Shown here: positions 45,387 through 54,542 of the stretch, in pieces
How the letters are laid out: every line of letters begins with the position of its first letter
Numbering within the stretch: the first letter of the stretch is position 1
Assembly (NCBI GenBank): GCA_947481985.1
Contig: CANKIK010000001.1
Location: forward strand, 62,001-126,000
Origin: QWOP01 sp003669605
Lineage (GTDB): Bacteria > Planctomycetota > Planctomycetia > Pirellulales > UBA1268
Direction: 5' to 3'
Length of the DNA: 64,000 bases
Notes under the pieces: model-generated
The model's database searches: none
What the model saw: the letters and a program-made list of their open reading frames with translations, nothing else
Told to the model about the DNA's origin: nothing
Program-made: the position numbers and the translations under genes

Positions 45387-45433
45387 GGTGGCTCTGGGGA
45401 GGGTGGCTCTGGGGGGGGTGGCTCTGGGGGGGG
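45387..45433 (+). repeat. Three-copy period-15 G-rich tandem repeat, potential G-quadruplex
   Basis: The unit GGTGGCTCTGGGGGG starts at 45387, 45402 and 45417, with small differences (GGGGAGG in the first copy). The plus strand fits the G3+N1-7 pattern for a quadruplex: four G-runs separated by A, TGGCTCT and TGGCTCT. It lies between the end of the ribosomal cluster and the next promoter. Confidence 0.75.
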
Positions 45434-45468
45434 TTGAAAAGAGTTGCCTTTGACGGGCGGACTTACGG

Positions 45469-45498
45469 TTGGCTTATGCCGATGAAATCGTGTATAAG
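45469..45498 (+). promoter_or_regulatory. Promoter for the DUF1549-DUF1501 pair
   Basis: TTGGCT (45469-45474) and TATAAG (45493-45498) are 18 bases apart, matching the -35 at four and the -10 at five of six positions. Transcription would start near 45505, 113 bases before the ATG at 45618 and 72 bases after the G-rich repeat. Confidence 0.45.
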
Positions 45499-45617
45499 TA
45501 GACTGTGGTTTGAATGGGTGGGTTGAGTGGGTTCTGAAATGGGGGGCGGCTGGCTTCCTTTTCGGATTCATCTTGGGCGGGAGCCCGCCATCGCATGTCC
45601 TTTTCAAGGGGCGTCCC

Positions 45618-47303
45618 ATGTCGACGCGGTTGCCCTGCTTGAGGTGGCCCTCGCTATTCTTGGCGATGTGGTGTGTTGTCGACGGCACTTTGTCGTCGGC
45701 TGCCGATGAACACTTCGGGATCCCCCAAGTCAAGTTCATCAACGAATCAGTTGCAGCTGGATGGTCTGACGCCAGAATCAAGCCCTCGGATGAGGCCACC
45801 GATCAAGAGTGGTGCCGCCGGGTTCACTTGGACATCATTGGCCGCGTGCCGACGGTTGCCGAACTCGGTGTCTTCGTCGCCGATACCGCCCCGGATAAGC
45901 GGGCCGCCCTCGTCGCCCGTCTCCTTGGGGATGACTACGTCGATGAGTACGCCAGGAACTGGACTGACGTTTGGACCACTGTTCTCATCGGCCGGAGTAC
46001 CGAGAACGACAACATCAACCGCAGTGGCATGCGGCAGTGGCTCCGGCGGGCGTTCGCCAAGAACCTCCCCTACGACCAGTTCGTCACCGATTTGGTGACG
46101 GCCACGGGTGTCAACAAGGCGGGCGAGAAGGGGTTTAACGGGGCCACCAATTTCCTCACGGGCAAACTTGAAGAGAACGGGATCCAGGCGACCGCCAAGA
46201 CAGCTCAGGTGTTCCTCGGACTCCAAGTGCAGTGCACGCAGTGCCACAACCATCCATTCAACAAGGGCAAGCAAAACCAGTTTTGGGAATTTAATGCCTT
46301 TTTCCGCCAGTCCAGAGCGCTGCGGAAGTTCGAGGGCACGCGAGAAGTCCAGGCGATTGAACTCGTCGATGAGGACTGGGCGGGGGAGGGAGGAAACGCC
46401 TCGCAAGCGGAACTCTACTACGAACTCCGTAATGGGCAGATGAAGGTCGCCTACCCGGTTTTTGTCGATGGTGCATCGGTCGATCCCAGCGGCTATCTAC
46501 CTGCGAAGATGGATGATGGGACGGCGTTTGGCGTCAACCGTCGCAGGGAACTTGCGCAGTTGATGGTAGCCAGTCCGCTGTTGCCGAAGGCCGCGGTGAA
46601 CCGCATCTGGGGCCACTTCTTCGGTTACGGCTTCACCAGGCCGATTGATGATCTTGGGGAACACAACCCGCCATCCCACCCAGAATTGCTCGACGGTCTC
46701 GCAGACCAATTTCGGCAGCAGAGTTTCAACGTCAAGGAATTGATCCGCTGGATCACGCTTTCCCGCGCCTATGCCTTGTCCAGCAAGGTCACCAAGGGGA
46801 ACACCTCTGATGATCCGGCTGTGGGTGAGAAGCCGAAATTCACCCACTTCTACCTGCGGCAGATGCGGCCGGAGGAACTCTACCAGTCGTTGCTGACTGC
46901 TACCGAGGCTGACCAGGCGGATGAAAAGGGAGAGAAGGCATCGCGTAAGAAGGACGAATGGCTGTCGCAGTTCATCATCGCTTTCGGAACCGATGAGGGA
47001 GACGAGGCCACAACCTTTAACGGTTCGATCCCGCAGGTGCTGATGATGTTTAACGGCGACCTCGTCAAGACGGCCACGGGCACGGGCAAGGGAGGCTTCC
47101 TCGACCGGGTGGCTTCCGCTGACATGAGCAACGCCGCCCGCATCGATACCCTGTACACCGCGGCCCTGGCTCGGAAGCCCTCCCGCAAGGAAATCTCCAT
47201 GGCGAATCAATTGATGGCCGCCCGCAAGGGGGATGCCATCGGGGCCCTTCAGGACATTTGGTGGGCCGTGCTCAATTCGAACGAGTTCATCATCAATCAC
47301 TGA
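45618..47303 (+). CDS. Exported DUF1549/DUF1553 (PSCyt2-PSD1) protein
   Basis: A 561-aa protein with a signal peptide (about 1-28, ending LSSAAD). The N-terminal half is the DUF1549 or PSCyt2 region, with WCRRVHLDIIGRVPTVAEL near 65-83 and CTQCHNHPF near 206-214. The Cys206/Cys209/His210 pattern is a possible haem c site. The C-terminal half is DUF1553/PSD1, with FGVNRRRELAQLM and AAVNRIWGHFFGYGFTRPIDD. Such proteins are greatly expanded in planctomycetes and usually paired with DUF1501 proteins, as here; a role in polysaccharide degradation or export has been suggested but is not proven. ATG at 45618. Confidence 0.9.
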   Translation: MSTRLPCLRWPSLFLAMWCVVDGTLSSAADEHFGIPQVKFINESVAAGWSDARIKPSDEATDQEWCRRVHLDIIGRVPTVAELGVFVADTAPDKRAALVARLLGDDYVDEYARNWTDVWTTVLIGRSTENDNINRSGMRQWLRRAFAKNLPYDQFVTDLVTATGVNKAGEKGFNGATNFLTGKLEENGIQATAKTAQVFLGLQVQCTQCHNHPFNKGKQNQFWEFNAFFRQSRALRKFEGTREVQAIELVDEDWAGEGGNASQAELYYELRNGQMKVAYPVFVDGASVDPSGYLPAKMDDGTAFGVNRRRELAQLMVASPLLPKAAVNRIWGHFFGYGFTRPIDDLGEHNPPSHPELLDGLADQFRQQSFNVKELIRWITLSRAYALSSKVTKGNTSDDPAVGEKPKFTHFYLRQMRPEELYQSLLTATEADQADEKGEKASRKKDEWLSQFIIAFGTDEGDEATTFNGSIPQVLMMFNGDLVKTATGTGKGGFLDRVASADMSNAARIDTLYTAALARKPSRKEISMANQLMAARKGDAIGALQDIWWAVLNSNEFIINH

Positions 47304-47362
47304 CCGTATTCCGCTCGCATCTGGAAGCCCATTCCCCGTCGTCGCGCACAGGAGACTTTCCC

Positions 47363-48640
47363 ATGTCTATATCCAGCCGATTCGTCGACGGAATCAACCG
47401 CCGTCATTTCATGAGCCACTTGGCGGGGGCTGCGGCCTTGGCCGCACCGGCCACTGCGTTCACCAACACGTTGCTCGCCAACGCTTCCGACCTGCGGAAG
47501 CGGCACAAGGCGGCCATCCTTCTGTGGATGGGGGGTGGACCGAGCACCATGGATATCTGGGACCTGAAGCCGGGGGCGGCCACCGGGGGCCCATTCCAGC
47601 CGATCTCTACCAGCGCCGACGGTATCCAGATCTGCGAGCACATGCCGTTGATGGCGCAGCAGATGCATCACATGTCGCTGGTGCGATCAATGAGCACCCG
47701 CGAGGCAGACCACATGCGCGGCCGCTACTACATGCATACCGGCTACGTGCCCAATCCCAACGTCGAGCATCCCAGTTACGGCGCCGTTGTCGCCCACGAA
47801 CTGGCTGATCAGGTCCCTGATCTGGAGATTCCGCCGTTTGTGTCGGTCGGCGGTGGCAGCGTTGGACCTGGTTTTCTGGGGATGACTTGGGCGCCATTTG
47901 TCGTCGACTCCAACGGCAACGTCCGCAATCTCGACATGGGGATCGACCCTGCCCGTCTTTCGCAGCGGCTGGAGATGCTGACGGCGATCGAGGGGCGCTT
48001 CATTGGCGAGAAGAGGGGAGCATCGGCAGAGGATCACGCCAAGGTGCTCGACAAGACGATCAGGATTCTCAAGAGCGAGCAGATGGATGCCTTCAAAGTG
48101 ATGAAGGAACCAACGGATGTTCAGGAAAAATACGGCAACACCGGGTTTGGGCGCGGGTGCCTCATGGCCCGTCGATTGGTTGAGCAGGGAGTGCCCTTCG
48201 TTGAAGTTGATCTCGGGGGCTGGGACAACCACGCGGACATCTTCAAGACGCTCAAGGACAATAAACTCCCCGAACTCGACAAGGCGATGAGCGCCTTGGT
48301 CTCGGACCTGGCTGAGCGAAGCCTGCTCGACGACACGGCAATCATCTGGATGGGTGAATTCAGTCGTACGCCGAATATCAACGGCAACGGTGGCCGCGAT
48401 CATTGGGCCCGCAGTTGGAGCGTGGCGGTCGGTGGCGGAGGATTTAAGCGGGGGGTCGTTGTCGGTGAGACCAGTTCCGATGGCAAAGAGGTCGTGACCG
48501 AGCCGTACTCCGCTCAGGACCTGATGGCCAGCGTGCTGAAGTCGCTCGATATTTCGCTGGAAACGACGTTCACCGCGAAGAATGGTCGGCCGATGAAGAT
48601 CGCGAACTCCGGCAAGGTGATCAAGGAGTTGTTCGCCTGA
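47363..48640 (+). CDS. Exported DUF1501 (sulfatase-like fold) protein
   Basis: A 425-aa protein with an N-terminal Tat-type signal: the twin Arg13-Arg14 precedes HFMSHLAGAAALAAPATA. The mature part has the DUF1501 hallmarks LLWMGGGPSTMDIWDLKPG near 53-71, MSTREADHMRGRYYMHTGY, VDLGGWDNH and IWMGEFSRTPNINGNGGRDHW. The family is related to alkaline phosphatase/sulfatase folds. It follows the DUF1549 gene by 59 bases and is surely its operon partner. ATG at 47363 follows AGGAGAC. Confidence 0.9.
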   Translation: MSISSRFVDGINRRHFMSHLAGAAALAAPATAFTNTLLANASDLRKRHKAAILLWMGGGPSTMDIWDLKPGAATGGPFQPISTSADGIQICEHMPLMAQQMHHMSLVRSMSTREADHMRGRYYMHTGYVPNPNVEHPSYGAVVAHELADQVPDLEIPPFVSVGGGSVGPGFLGMTWAPFVVDSNGNVRNLDMGIDPARLSQRLEMLTAIEGRFIGEKRGASAEDHAKVLDKTIRILKSEQMDAFKVMKEPTDVQEKYGNTGFGRGCLMARRLVEQGVPFVEVDLGGWDNHADIFKTLKDNKLPELDKAMSALVSDLAERSLLDDTAIIWMGEFSRTPNINGNGGRDHWARSWSVAVGGGGFKRGVVVGETSSDGKEVVTEPYSAQDLMASVLKSLDISLETTFTAKNGRPMKIANSGKVIKELFA

Positions 48641-48714
48641 TCGGCGAGGCGGAGCCAGGGGCCGAATCACGCCGTACTGGCGGCATTGCAGCTCTCGACG
48701 GCACGCTGTGGCCG

Positions 48715-50073
48715 GTGGTCTGGCTGGTGGCTCCGGCGCTGGTGGAGCAGGTGTTGGCCCTATCGGTTGGTTTTACAGACAAGTGGCTGGCGGGAAACCT
48801 CCTCGAGGGCCCCGCCTATCTCGCGGCGGTGGGCTTGGTGGCCTATGCCCTGGGCTTCATGCCATGTCTGTTTGCCATTCCCGCTGTGGGTGCAACGGCG
48901 CTGGTGGCTCGGTGTGTGGGCGCCGGTGACATGGCAGGAGCCCGTCGGGCGGCAGGACAGACCCTGCTTGTGGGGGCCGTGCTGGCCGCCGCACTAGGAG
49001 GGGCGGCTGTGTTCTTCGGGCCTGACATCGTCCGATCGCTTGGGTTGCCGGAGGAAAGCACCGGATTGGCGCTGGAGTACCTGGCGATTGTCGTCCCTTC
49101 GCTCCCGGCGATGATGGTGATCGCGGTCGGAGTGGCGATCCTCAGGGGCGCCGGCGACATGGTGGCGGGCCTTGTGTCGATGACCGTCGTGAACCTCGTC
49201 AACGCCGCCGCGAGTTTCGCTCTGGCGGCCGGTGTCGGAGGACTGCCGAGGCTCGGCTGGAGAGGCCTAGCCTGGGGGACATTCATCGGTTACTGCCTTG
49301 GGGCGGCGTGCACGCTCATGCTTCTGGCACGGCGGGGACGTGGTCTGGCTCCCGAACTTGCCGATCTTCGCCCTGACCGGGCCTGGCTCCGCCGGATCCT
49401 CTCGGTCGGCCTGCCGGCCGGGGCGGATGCGATCGGCAACGCCATCTGCCACCTCGGGTTCCTCTCGGTCGTCAATCGATTGGGGAATGTCGATGCCGCG
49501 GCCCATGCCGTGGCAATCACGATCGAATCGCTCGCCTTCCTCCCCGGGAGTGCCTTTGGCATGGCCGCAGCGACGCTTTCGGGGCAGTTCCTCGGGGCCC
49601 GGGATGAGCGGCGGGCGCGGCGGAGCGTCTGGCTGGCGGCGGTGGGGTGCGTCGCCTTGATGTCGGCGATGGGAGGTGTCTTCCTGGCGGCAGCGGGGCC
49701 TCTGGCAACCTGGTTTCTCGGCGGGGAAGGCAGGCAGCCCGAGGTGGCGGCGTTGACGGCAAAACTCGTCTGGATCGTCGCCTTCGCTCAGCCTCCGTTG
49801 GCGATGTTGATGGTGTTTTCAGGCGGCCTCCGCGGGGCTGGCGCCACCCGGCCGCCACTGGCGGTCAACTTTTTTGGATTAATCCTGATCCGCCTCCCGC
49901 TGGCGGTGCTCTTGGCATGGCCGGAAGTCAAACTCCCCTGGTGTGACGTCACGCTGCCTGGGCAGGGCTTGGGGGCGGTGGGGGCCTGGTATGCCATGGC
50001 AGTCGACCTTACCGTCCGCGGTGTAGCCATGCTCTTCATCTTCTCCGGGCGGAGTTGGACGCGGGGCCGGTAG
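48715..50073 (+). CDS. MATE-family efflux transporter
   Basis: A membrane protein of about 452 aa with twelve predicted helices in two repeats. The N-terminal VVWLVAPALVEQVLALSVGFTDKWLAG is typical of the MATE family (cation-coupled drug and metabolite exporters), and both halves show the matching GxGxAGAxxxxxxxQxxG-like loops (VGAGDMAGARRAAGQTL, LGARDERRARRSVW). The only standard start is GTG at 48715, which slightly shortens helix 1; the frame is open upstream to near the DUF1501 stop (48640), so a non-standard earlier start is possible. Substrate unknown. Confidence 0.83.
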   Translation: MVWLVAPALVEQVLALSVGFTDKWLAGNLLEGPAYLAAVGLVAYALGFMPCLFAIPAVGATALVARCVGAGDMAGARRAAGQTLLVGAVLAAALGGAAVFFGPDIVRSLGLPEESTGLALEYLAIVVPSLPAMMVIAVGVAILRGAGDMVAGLVSMTVVNLVNAAASFALAAGVGGLPRLGWRGLAWGTFIGYCLGAACTLMLLARRGRGLAPELADLRPDRAWLRRILSVGLPAGADAIGNAICHLGFLSVVNRLGNVDAAAHAVAITIESLAFLPGSAFGMAAATLSGQFLGARDERRARRSVWLAAVGCVALMSAMGGVFLAAAGPLATWFLGGEGRQPEVAALTAKLVWIVAFAQPPLAMLMVFSGGLRGAGATRPPLAVNFFGLILIRLPLAVLLAWPEVKLPWCDVTLPGQGLGAVGAWYAMAVDLTVRGVAMLFIFSGRSWTRGR

Positions 50074-50225
50074 TGACCGAGTTGGCCGCGAACTGACGCT
50101 CGCCGCGGATTGGCATGGCCGCATCACGTGGCGACGATACACTCTTCCAAGTCTGGCACGATCGCGGAAATCCGCGGGAGTGATGCCGGACGCACGTTTC
50201 TCGCGCCGCCCCGGGAGTCGCGTCG

Positions 50226-52148
50226 ATGGCAGTGGATGTCGATGTCGAGCAGTGGTCCACGGCTGACGCCGCCGACCTCTACGAGGTGTCACGGTGGGGA
50301 AATGGATATTTCTCAGTGGGCCCCAATGGAAACCTCCTCGTCCATCCCGACAAGGACCCCACCAAGAGTATCGATCTGAAGTCTCTGGTGGACCGTCTTC
50401 AGGTCCGCGGCATCGATCTGCCGATCCTCCTTCGTTTTGGGGAGATTCTTCAGCACCGGCTGGGGGAGATTCACGGCGTGTTTTCGACCGCAATGAAGGA
50501 CTCCGGATACCGTGGCGACTACTGCTGCGTCTATCCGGTCAAGGTCAACCAGCAGAGGCAGGTTGTCGAGGAAGTCCTGCAATTCGGTCGTCCATACCGC
50601 TTCGGCTTGGAGGCTGGTAGCAAGCCCGAGCTGCTGGCAGTGATCGCGCTGGCCGATAATGACACGCCGATCATCTGCAACGGTTTTAAGGATGCCGAAT
50701 TCATCGAGACGGCGATGCTCGCGCAGAAGATCGGCCGCAACATCATGCCCGTTGTGGAGCGGTTCTCGGAGCTCCACATGATCCTCGAATACGCCGAGAA
50801 ACTCGGCGTCAGGCCACGGATCGGGATGCGCGTCAAACTCGCGGCCCGCGGCAGTGGCCGCTGGCAGGCATCGGGCGGGTTCCGCAGCAAATTCGGGCTC
50901 ACCGCCAGCGAACTCCTTAAGGGCCTCGATCTCCTTGCCTCCCGCGGCATGCAGGACTGCTTTCAACTCCTCCATTTCCACCAGGGAAGCCAGATCACCA
51001 ACATCCGGCACATCAAGGCGTCGCTCACCGAAGCCTCGCGGATGTACACAGAATTGGTGAAGCGGGGGGCGGGCCTGCGCTATCTCGACGTCGGCGGTGG
51101 GCTGGGGGTGGACTACGACGGTTCGCAGACCAACTTCGAATCGAGTGTCAATTACAGCCTCCAGGAATATGCCAACGACGTGGTCTACCACGTCCAGAAT
51201 GCCTGCGATGAGGCGGGAGTCCCCCATCCCACGATCATCTCGGAGAGTGGGCGGGCGGTGGTCGCCTACCACAGCATGCTGATCTTCGGTGTGCTCGGCA
51301 TCTCCGAGCACGGTGGTCACGGCGATATCACCGAGCCGGCTGCGGACGCGGAGCAACCGCTCCACGATCTAACGGAGACCTACCAAAACCTCAATATCCG
51401 CAACCTGTTGGAGAGTTACCACGACGCCCAGCAGTCCCTGGACACGGCAATGGGGTTGTTCGCCAGCGGCTATCTCCCGCTCGATCAGCGGTCCGCGGTG
51501 GAGAACATTTACTGGTCGATCTGCCGGCGGATCAGCAAACTTTCCCGCCAGCTCGACTTTGTTCCAGAGGAACTCGAGGGCCTCACCGCCGCCCTGTCGG
51601 ACACCTACTTTTGCAATTTTTCCCTCTTTCAGTCGATTCCGGACAGCTGGGCGATCAAACAGCTCTTTCCGGTGATGCCGATCCACCGCCTCAACGAGCG
51701 GCCCACCCGCGAGGCGGTGCTGGGTGACGTGACGTGCGACTCCGATGGCAAAATCGATCAGTTCATCGACCGCCGCGATGTGAAGCGGACGCTTCCCCTC
51801 CACGCCTGGCAAAACCAGCCCTATTACCTCGGTGCGTTCCTTATCGGTGCGTACCAGGAAATCCTCGGCGACCTTCACAACCTGTTCGGGGACACCAACG
51901 CCGTGCATGTCAGCACCGACGCCCGCGGAGAGGTGGTGCTCGACGCTGTCATCAAGGGGGACACCGTCCGCGAGGTGCTCGAATACGTTGAATTCGATCC
52001 GGAGCAACTCGTGCAGCGGTTGCGCGACGCGATCGAACAGGCGGTCCGTGAGGGACGGATCTGCGACCAGCAGGCCGGTCGGTTCCTCCGGTTCTACGAG
52101 GAAGGGCTGGGGGGCTACACCTATCTTGAGGAGCCGTCGCAGACCTGA
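50226..52148 (+). CDS. speA: Biosynthetic arginine decarboxylase SpeA
   Basis: A 640-aa PLP-dependent enzyme of the alanine racemase-like fold III family that converts arginine to agmatine for polyamine synthesis. The PLP Lys lies in YPVKVNQQ near residue 105, the glycine loop is YLDVGGGLGVDYDG near 290-303, and SESGRAVVAYHSML follows. The large size and HGGHGD-type insertion are typical of SpeA and not of diaminopimelate decarboxylase. ATG at 50226 is used. No agmatine-using genes (speB, aguA) lie nearby. Confidence 0.95.
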   Translation: MAVDVDVEQWSTADAADLYEVSRWGNGYFSVGPNGNLLVHPDKDPTKSIDLKSLVDRLQVRGIDLPILLRFGEILQHRLGEIHGVFSTAMKDSGYRGDYCCVYPVKVNQQRQVVEEVLQFGRPYRFGLEAGSKPELLAVIALADNDTPIICNGFKDAEFIETAMLAQKIGRNIMPVVERFSELHMILEYAEKLGVRPRIGMRVKLAARGSGRWQASGGFRSKFGLTASELLKGLDLLASRGMQDCFQLLHFHQGSQITNIRHIKASLTEASRMYTELVKRGAGLRYLDVGGGLGVDYDGSQTNFESSVNYSLQEYANDVVYHVQNACDEAGVPHPTIISESGRAVVAYHSMLIFGVLGISEHGGHGDITEPAADAEQPLHDLTETYQNLNIRNLLESYHDAQQSLDTAMGLFASGYLPLDQRSAVENIYWSICRRISKLSRQLDFVPEELEGLTAALSDTYFCNFSLFQSIPDSWAIKQLFPVMPIHRLNERPTREAVLGDVTCDSDGKIDQFIDRRDVKRTLPLHAWQNQPYYLGAFLIGAYQEILGDLHNLFGDTNAVHVSTDARGEVVLDAVIKGDTVREVLEYVEFDPEQLVQRLRDAIEQAVREGRICDQQAGRFLRFYEEGLGGYTYLEEPSQT

Positions 52149-52398
52149 CGGCCATCGGACAGATTGCTGTCCCGGGAGATTCGCCCCAACCGCATCGGTA
52201 GCCGGCTTTTGGAACGGGAATCGGCCAGCCTCCATCTGACTCCACGTCGGCGGCAGCGCGGCGGCCTGGAAACCAGCCTGAAACGACCCCGGATCTGCGG
52301 GAACGAAGCAGACGAAGCGGACGAATCAGGGGCAAAACGGCCTCGCCCCCAGTGGGATCCAGTGCTAGAGTCCCCGTTCAAACTTCGGAGCCACCGCA

Positions 52399-53529
52399 GT
52401 GTCACACCGCCACCGCCGCCGTTCCCCGTGGGGCACCGCACTTTTTAGCGCCCTCGTCCTGCCTGGGATGCTGTGGACGCTCGATGTCCTCGCCCAAGCT
52501 CCCGTGGCGCGTCCCCGCCCCGGCGCACCGGCCGCACAAGCAGCGCCGCAGTCCCCAGTCCAAGCCGCACAAAAACAGGCTCAGGCCACGCAGCAGGGTG
52601 CCGGCCAGCGTCCTCAGCAGGCGATTGCCCCCCAGCTTTCGCCCGAAGCGGCCGCGGCCCTCGAGCGCTTACTGACAGCCTGGGAGGCGCGGAACGCCTC
52701 GGTAAAGACCTGGTCGTGTGACTTCTACAAGTGGGAGTACAACGCCTTCGGGCCGGTGGGGCCCAGCGGTGATCGACTGGCGTTTGCCGAGAGTACCGGC
52801 GAGATCAAGTACGCGATGCCCGACAAGGGCCTGTTCCGCGTCAAGGAATCGAAGCAGTGGAACGGCCAGACCTCGCGGTATGAACAACGCCCAGGCGAGT
52901 CGGGCGAGCACTGGGTGTGCAACGGCGCGAGCATCTATGAGTTCCGCCACTCGGAGCGGCAGTTGCGCGAGACCAAATTGCCCCCGGAACTGCGGGGCAA
53001 GGCGATCAGTGATGGACCGTTGCCGTTCGTGTTCGGCGCCAAGGCAGACACTCTCAAGCGACGGTATGTGATGCGGATCCTGCCGATTCCTGCCGGCGTG
53101 AGCGATCAAGTCTGGCTCGAGGCGTTGCCGAGGTCGCAGGCCGACGCGGCGAGTTTCTCGAAGGTCGAATTGATCCTCATGGCCCGCGACCTGATGCCCT
53201 TCGCCATCCGCATCTACAAACCGGGTGGCCAGGACCAGGACGTTTACCAGTTCGTCCAGAACACGAGCCTGATCGACAAGGGGCTCGACATGATCCGCGA
53301 CTTCTCCAAGCCAGTGACACCGCTGGGCTACACCTTCATTCTCGAGGATGCCACGGCCGGAGCCCCACCGGCGCCTCCCGTGGCGGCCCCGCGCCCCGGG
53401 TCAGCCCCCGCGCCTCGTCCTCAGGGGGCAGCCATTCCCCAGGGGCAGGGGAGCGCGGCGCCGCAGGCTGCCGCGGCTGTTCAGGCGGCGAGCGGTCCAG
53501 TTGGCCTCCAGCCGCCACGCAATCGCTGA
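52399..53529 (+). CDS. Exported TIGR03009-type planctomycete protein
   Basis: A 376-aa protein with a signal peptide (residues 1 to about 33, ending LDVLAQA), a Pro/Gln/Ala-rich linker (34-75), a folded domain (about 80-315) and a Pro/Ala-rich tail. The domain has WEARNASVKTWSCDFYKWEYN and GEIKYAMPDKGLFRVKESKQW, which match the planctomycete-specific TIGR03009 group as I remember it. The fold may be LolA-like, which binds lipoproteins or lipids. The start is GTG at 52399; no ATG precedes the signal. Function unknown. Confidence 0.72.
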   Translation: MSHRHRRRSPWGTALFSALVLPGMLWTLDVLAQAPVARPRPGAPAAQAAPQSPVQAAQKQAQATQQGAGQRPQQAIAPQLSPEAAAALERLLTAWEARNASVKTWSCDFYKWEYNAFGPVGPSGDRLAFAESTGEIKYAMPDKGLFRVKESKQWNGQTSRYEQRPGESGEHWVCNGASIYEFRHSERQLRETKLPPELRGKAISDGPLPFVFGAKADTLKRRYVMRILPIPAGVSDQVWLEALPRSQADAASFSKVELILMARDLMPFAIRIYKPGGQDQDVYQFVQNTSLIDKGLDMIRDFSKPVTPLGYTFILEDATAGAPPAPPVAAPRPGSAPAPRPQGAAIPQGQGSAAPQAAAAVQAASGPVGLQPPRNR

Positions 53530-53646
53530 CATCAGGCAGCAGTGCTCAAGCAGGCGTCGCTTGGGGGGGGACGATGGCCCAACTCCGCGACGTGATATCC
53601 GTGCTGGACGGCCGTTTGGTCGATTCTAAAGCGGTCAGCTGGCCGG

Positions 53647-53652
53647 TATACT
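53647..53652 (+). promoter_or_regulatory. -10 element (TATACT) before the Minf_1886-type gene
   Basis: TATACT in the context GGTATACTGATGG lies 100 bases before the ATG at 53752. No good -35 box was found at 16-18 bases. The same hexamer occurs before aroB (13490, minus) and map (40369). Confidence 0.25.
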
Positions 53653-53751
53653 GATGGCCCCAAGTGATCACCCGCGGGCCCCGGCCCGGACGGCGTTTGC
53701 CGCGTCACCTCCCGGCCGCGGGGGCCGGAGGATAGCCCTGCCGAGGACCCT

Positions 53752-54231
53752 ATGCCTTTGATTGATCCCGCGCATCCACTCGGCCAGTTGCTGCAGCGGG
53801 ACCGCCGCTACAAGTTGGATGCCTACCTCTTTGTGCTCGAGTCGCTGTCGTTTGCACAGGAAAGCCTGGGGCTCGGTGACGAGCCCCCCGAGGAGGACCT
53901 TGAGCCCCGTCCCCTCGAACCGGCGGTGGGACGGAAGCCCCGATCGGGCAAGCCCCGCCGCCGCCAAGCGGAACGCCACCTCACCGGGCAGCAGTTGTGC
54001 GAGGCGGCACGGCGCTACGCACTGCAGCAGTATGGATTCCTATCCCGCACTGTCCTGGCCACGTGGGGGATCCGCACCACCCGCGACATTGGCGAGATCG
54101 TTTTCAACATGATCGAGATCGGACAGATGCGAAAAACCCGCAAGGACAAGCGGGAGGACTTCCACGATGTCTACGATTTCGATGAGGCGTTCACGCGGGA
54201 TCTGTCGTTCAGCGTGCCGGAGAATCAATAG
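53752..54231 (+). CDS. Minf_1886-family protein of the PVC group
   Basis: A 159-aa soluble protein. Its C-terminal part AARRYALQQYGFLSRTVLATWGIRTTRDIGEIVFNMIEIG (in parts) is the highly conserved core of a family restricted to Planctomycetes and Verrucomicrobia (TIGR04138, Minf_1886). An acidic, Arg-rich linker (about 45-72) separates it from an N-terminal helix. The function is unknown. The start is ATG at 53752. It is followed directly by a possible small membrane protein and may belong to the same transcript as genes up to pckA. Confidence 0.8.
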   Translation: MPLIDPAHPLGQLLQRDRRYKLDAYLFVLESLSFAQESLGLGDEPPEEDLEPRPLEPAVGRKPRSGKPRRRQAERHLTGQQLCEAARRYALQQYGFLSRTVLATWGIRTTRDIGEIVFNMIEIGQMRKTRKDKREDFHDVYDFDEAFTRDLSFSVPENQ

Positions 54232-54294
54232 TTGGACCATTCGAGTCCCCCGAGTACGACGGTGTGGCGGCCCTGGAGGGGATCGAGTCTGTTT

Positions 54295-54432
54295 ATGAGT
54301 GATTCAACGGCCCAATCGCGACGCAGGTCCCTGATCCTCCCCCGCATTCTCACCCTCATCCTTCCCCTTTTGGCAGCGGCCGAACTGGCATGGTTCGCGG
54401 GGCTTCTCTGGATGGCGGTGCGGTCTGGATGA
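54295..54432 (+). CDS. Possible small single-span membrane protein
   Basis: A 45-aa frame, MSDSTAQSRRRSLILPRIL followed by a hydrophobic helix (about 14-41) and a short tail. GGAGGGG lies 13 bases before the ATG at 54295, a little far. It starts 64 bases after the Minf_1886 gene and is followed by another membrane protein. The composition is plausible for a genuine small membrane protein, but conservation must decide. Confidence 0.45.
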   Translation: MSDSTAQSRRRSLILPRILTLILPLLAAAELAWFAGLLWMAVRSG

Positions 54433-54542
54433 CGCCGTGCGCCCAGGGATGATTCTGGTCCAAAGTCGGGCACGTGCGCCATGATAAAATTCCGGTTCAC
54501 CGTGGCAGCGGTTTCACCCGGTCCGGAAATGAGGACGGAAGC

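Larger units (their letters stand above)
45307..45617 (+). other. 311-base gap with G-rich repeat and promoter
   Basis: The gap between rplQ and the DUF1549 gene contains a T-rich stretch without a clear stem (about 45357-45370), the period-15 G-rich repeat (45387-45433) and a promoter (45469-45498). Frames through it give only low-complexity WLWGG or PPPEP repeats, so I see no gene. Confidence 0.55.

Noticed and set aside
45326..45799. 157-codon minus-strand frame with PPPEP repeats over the G-rich repeat
   Set aside because: The repeated peptide only reflects the period-15 DNA repeat, and the rest is antisense to the DUF1549 gene.
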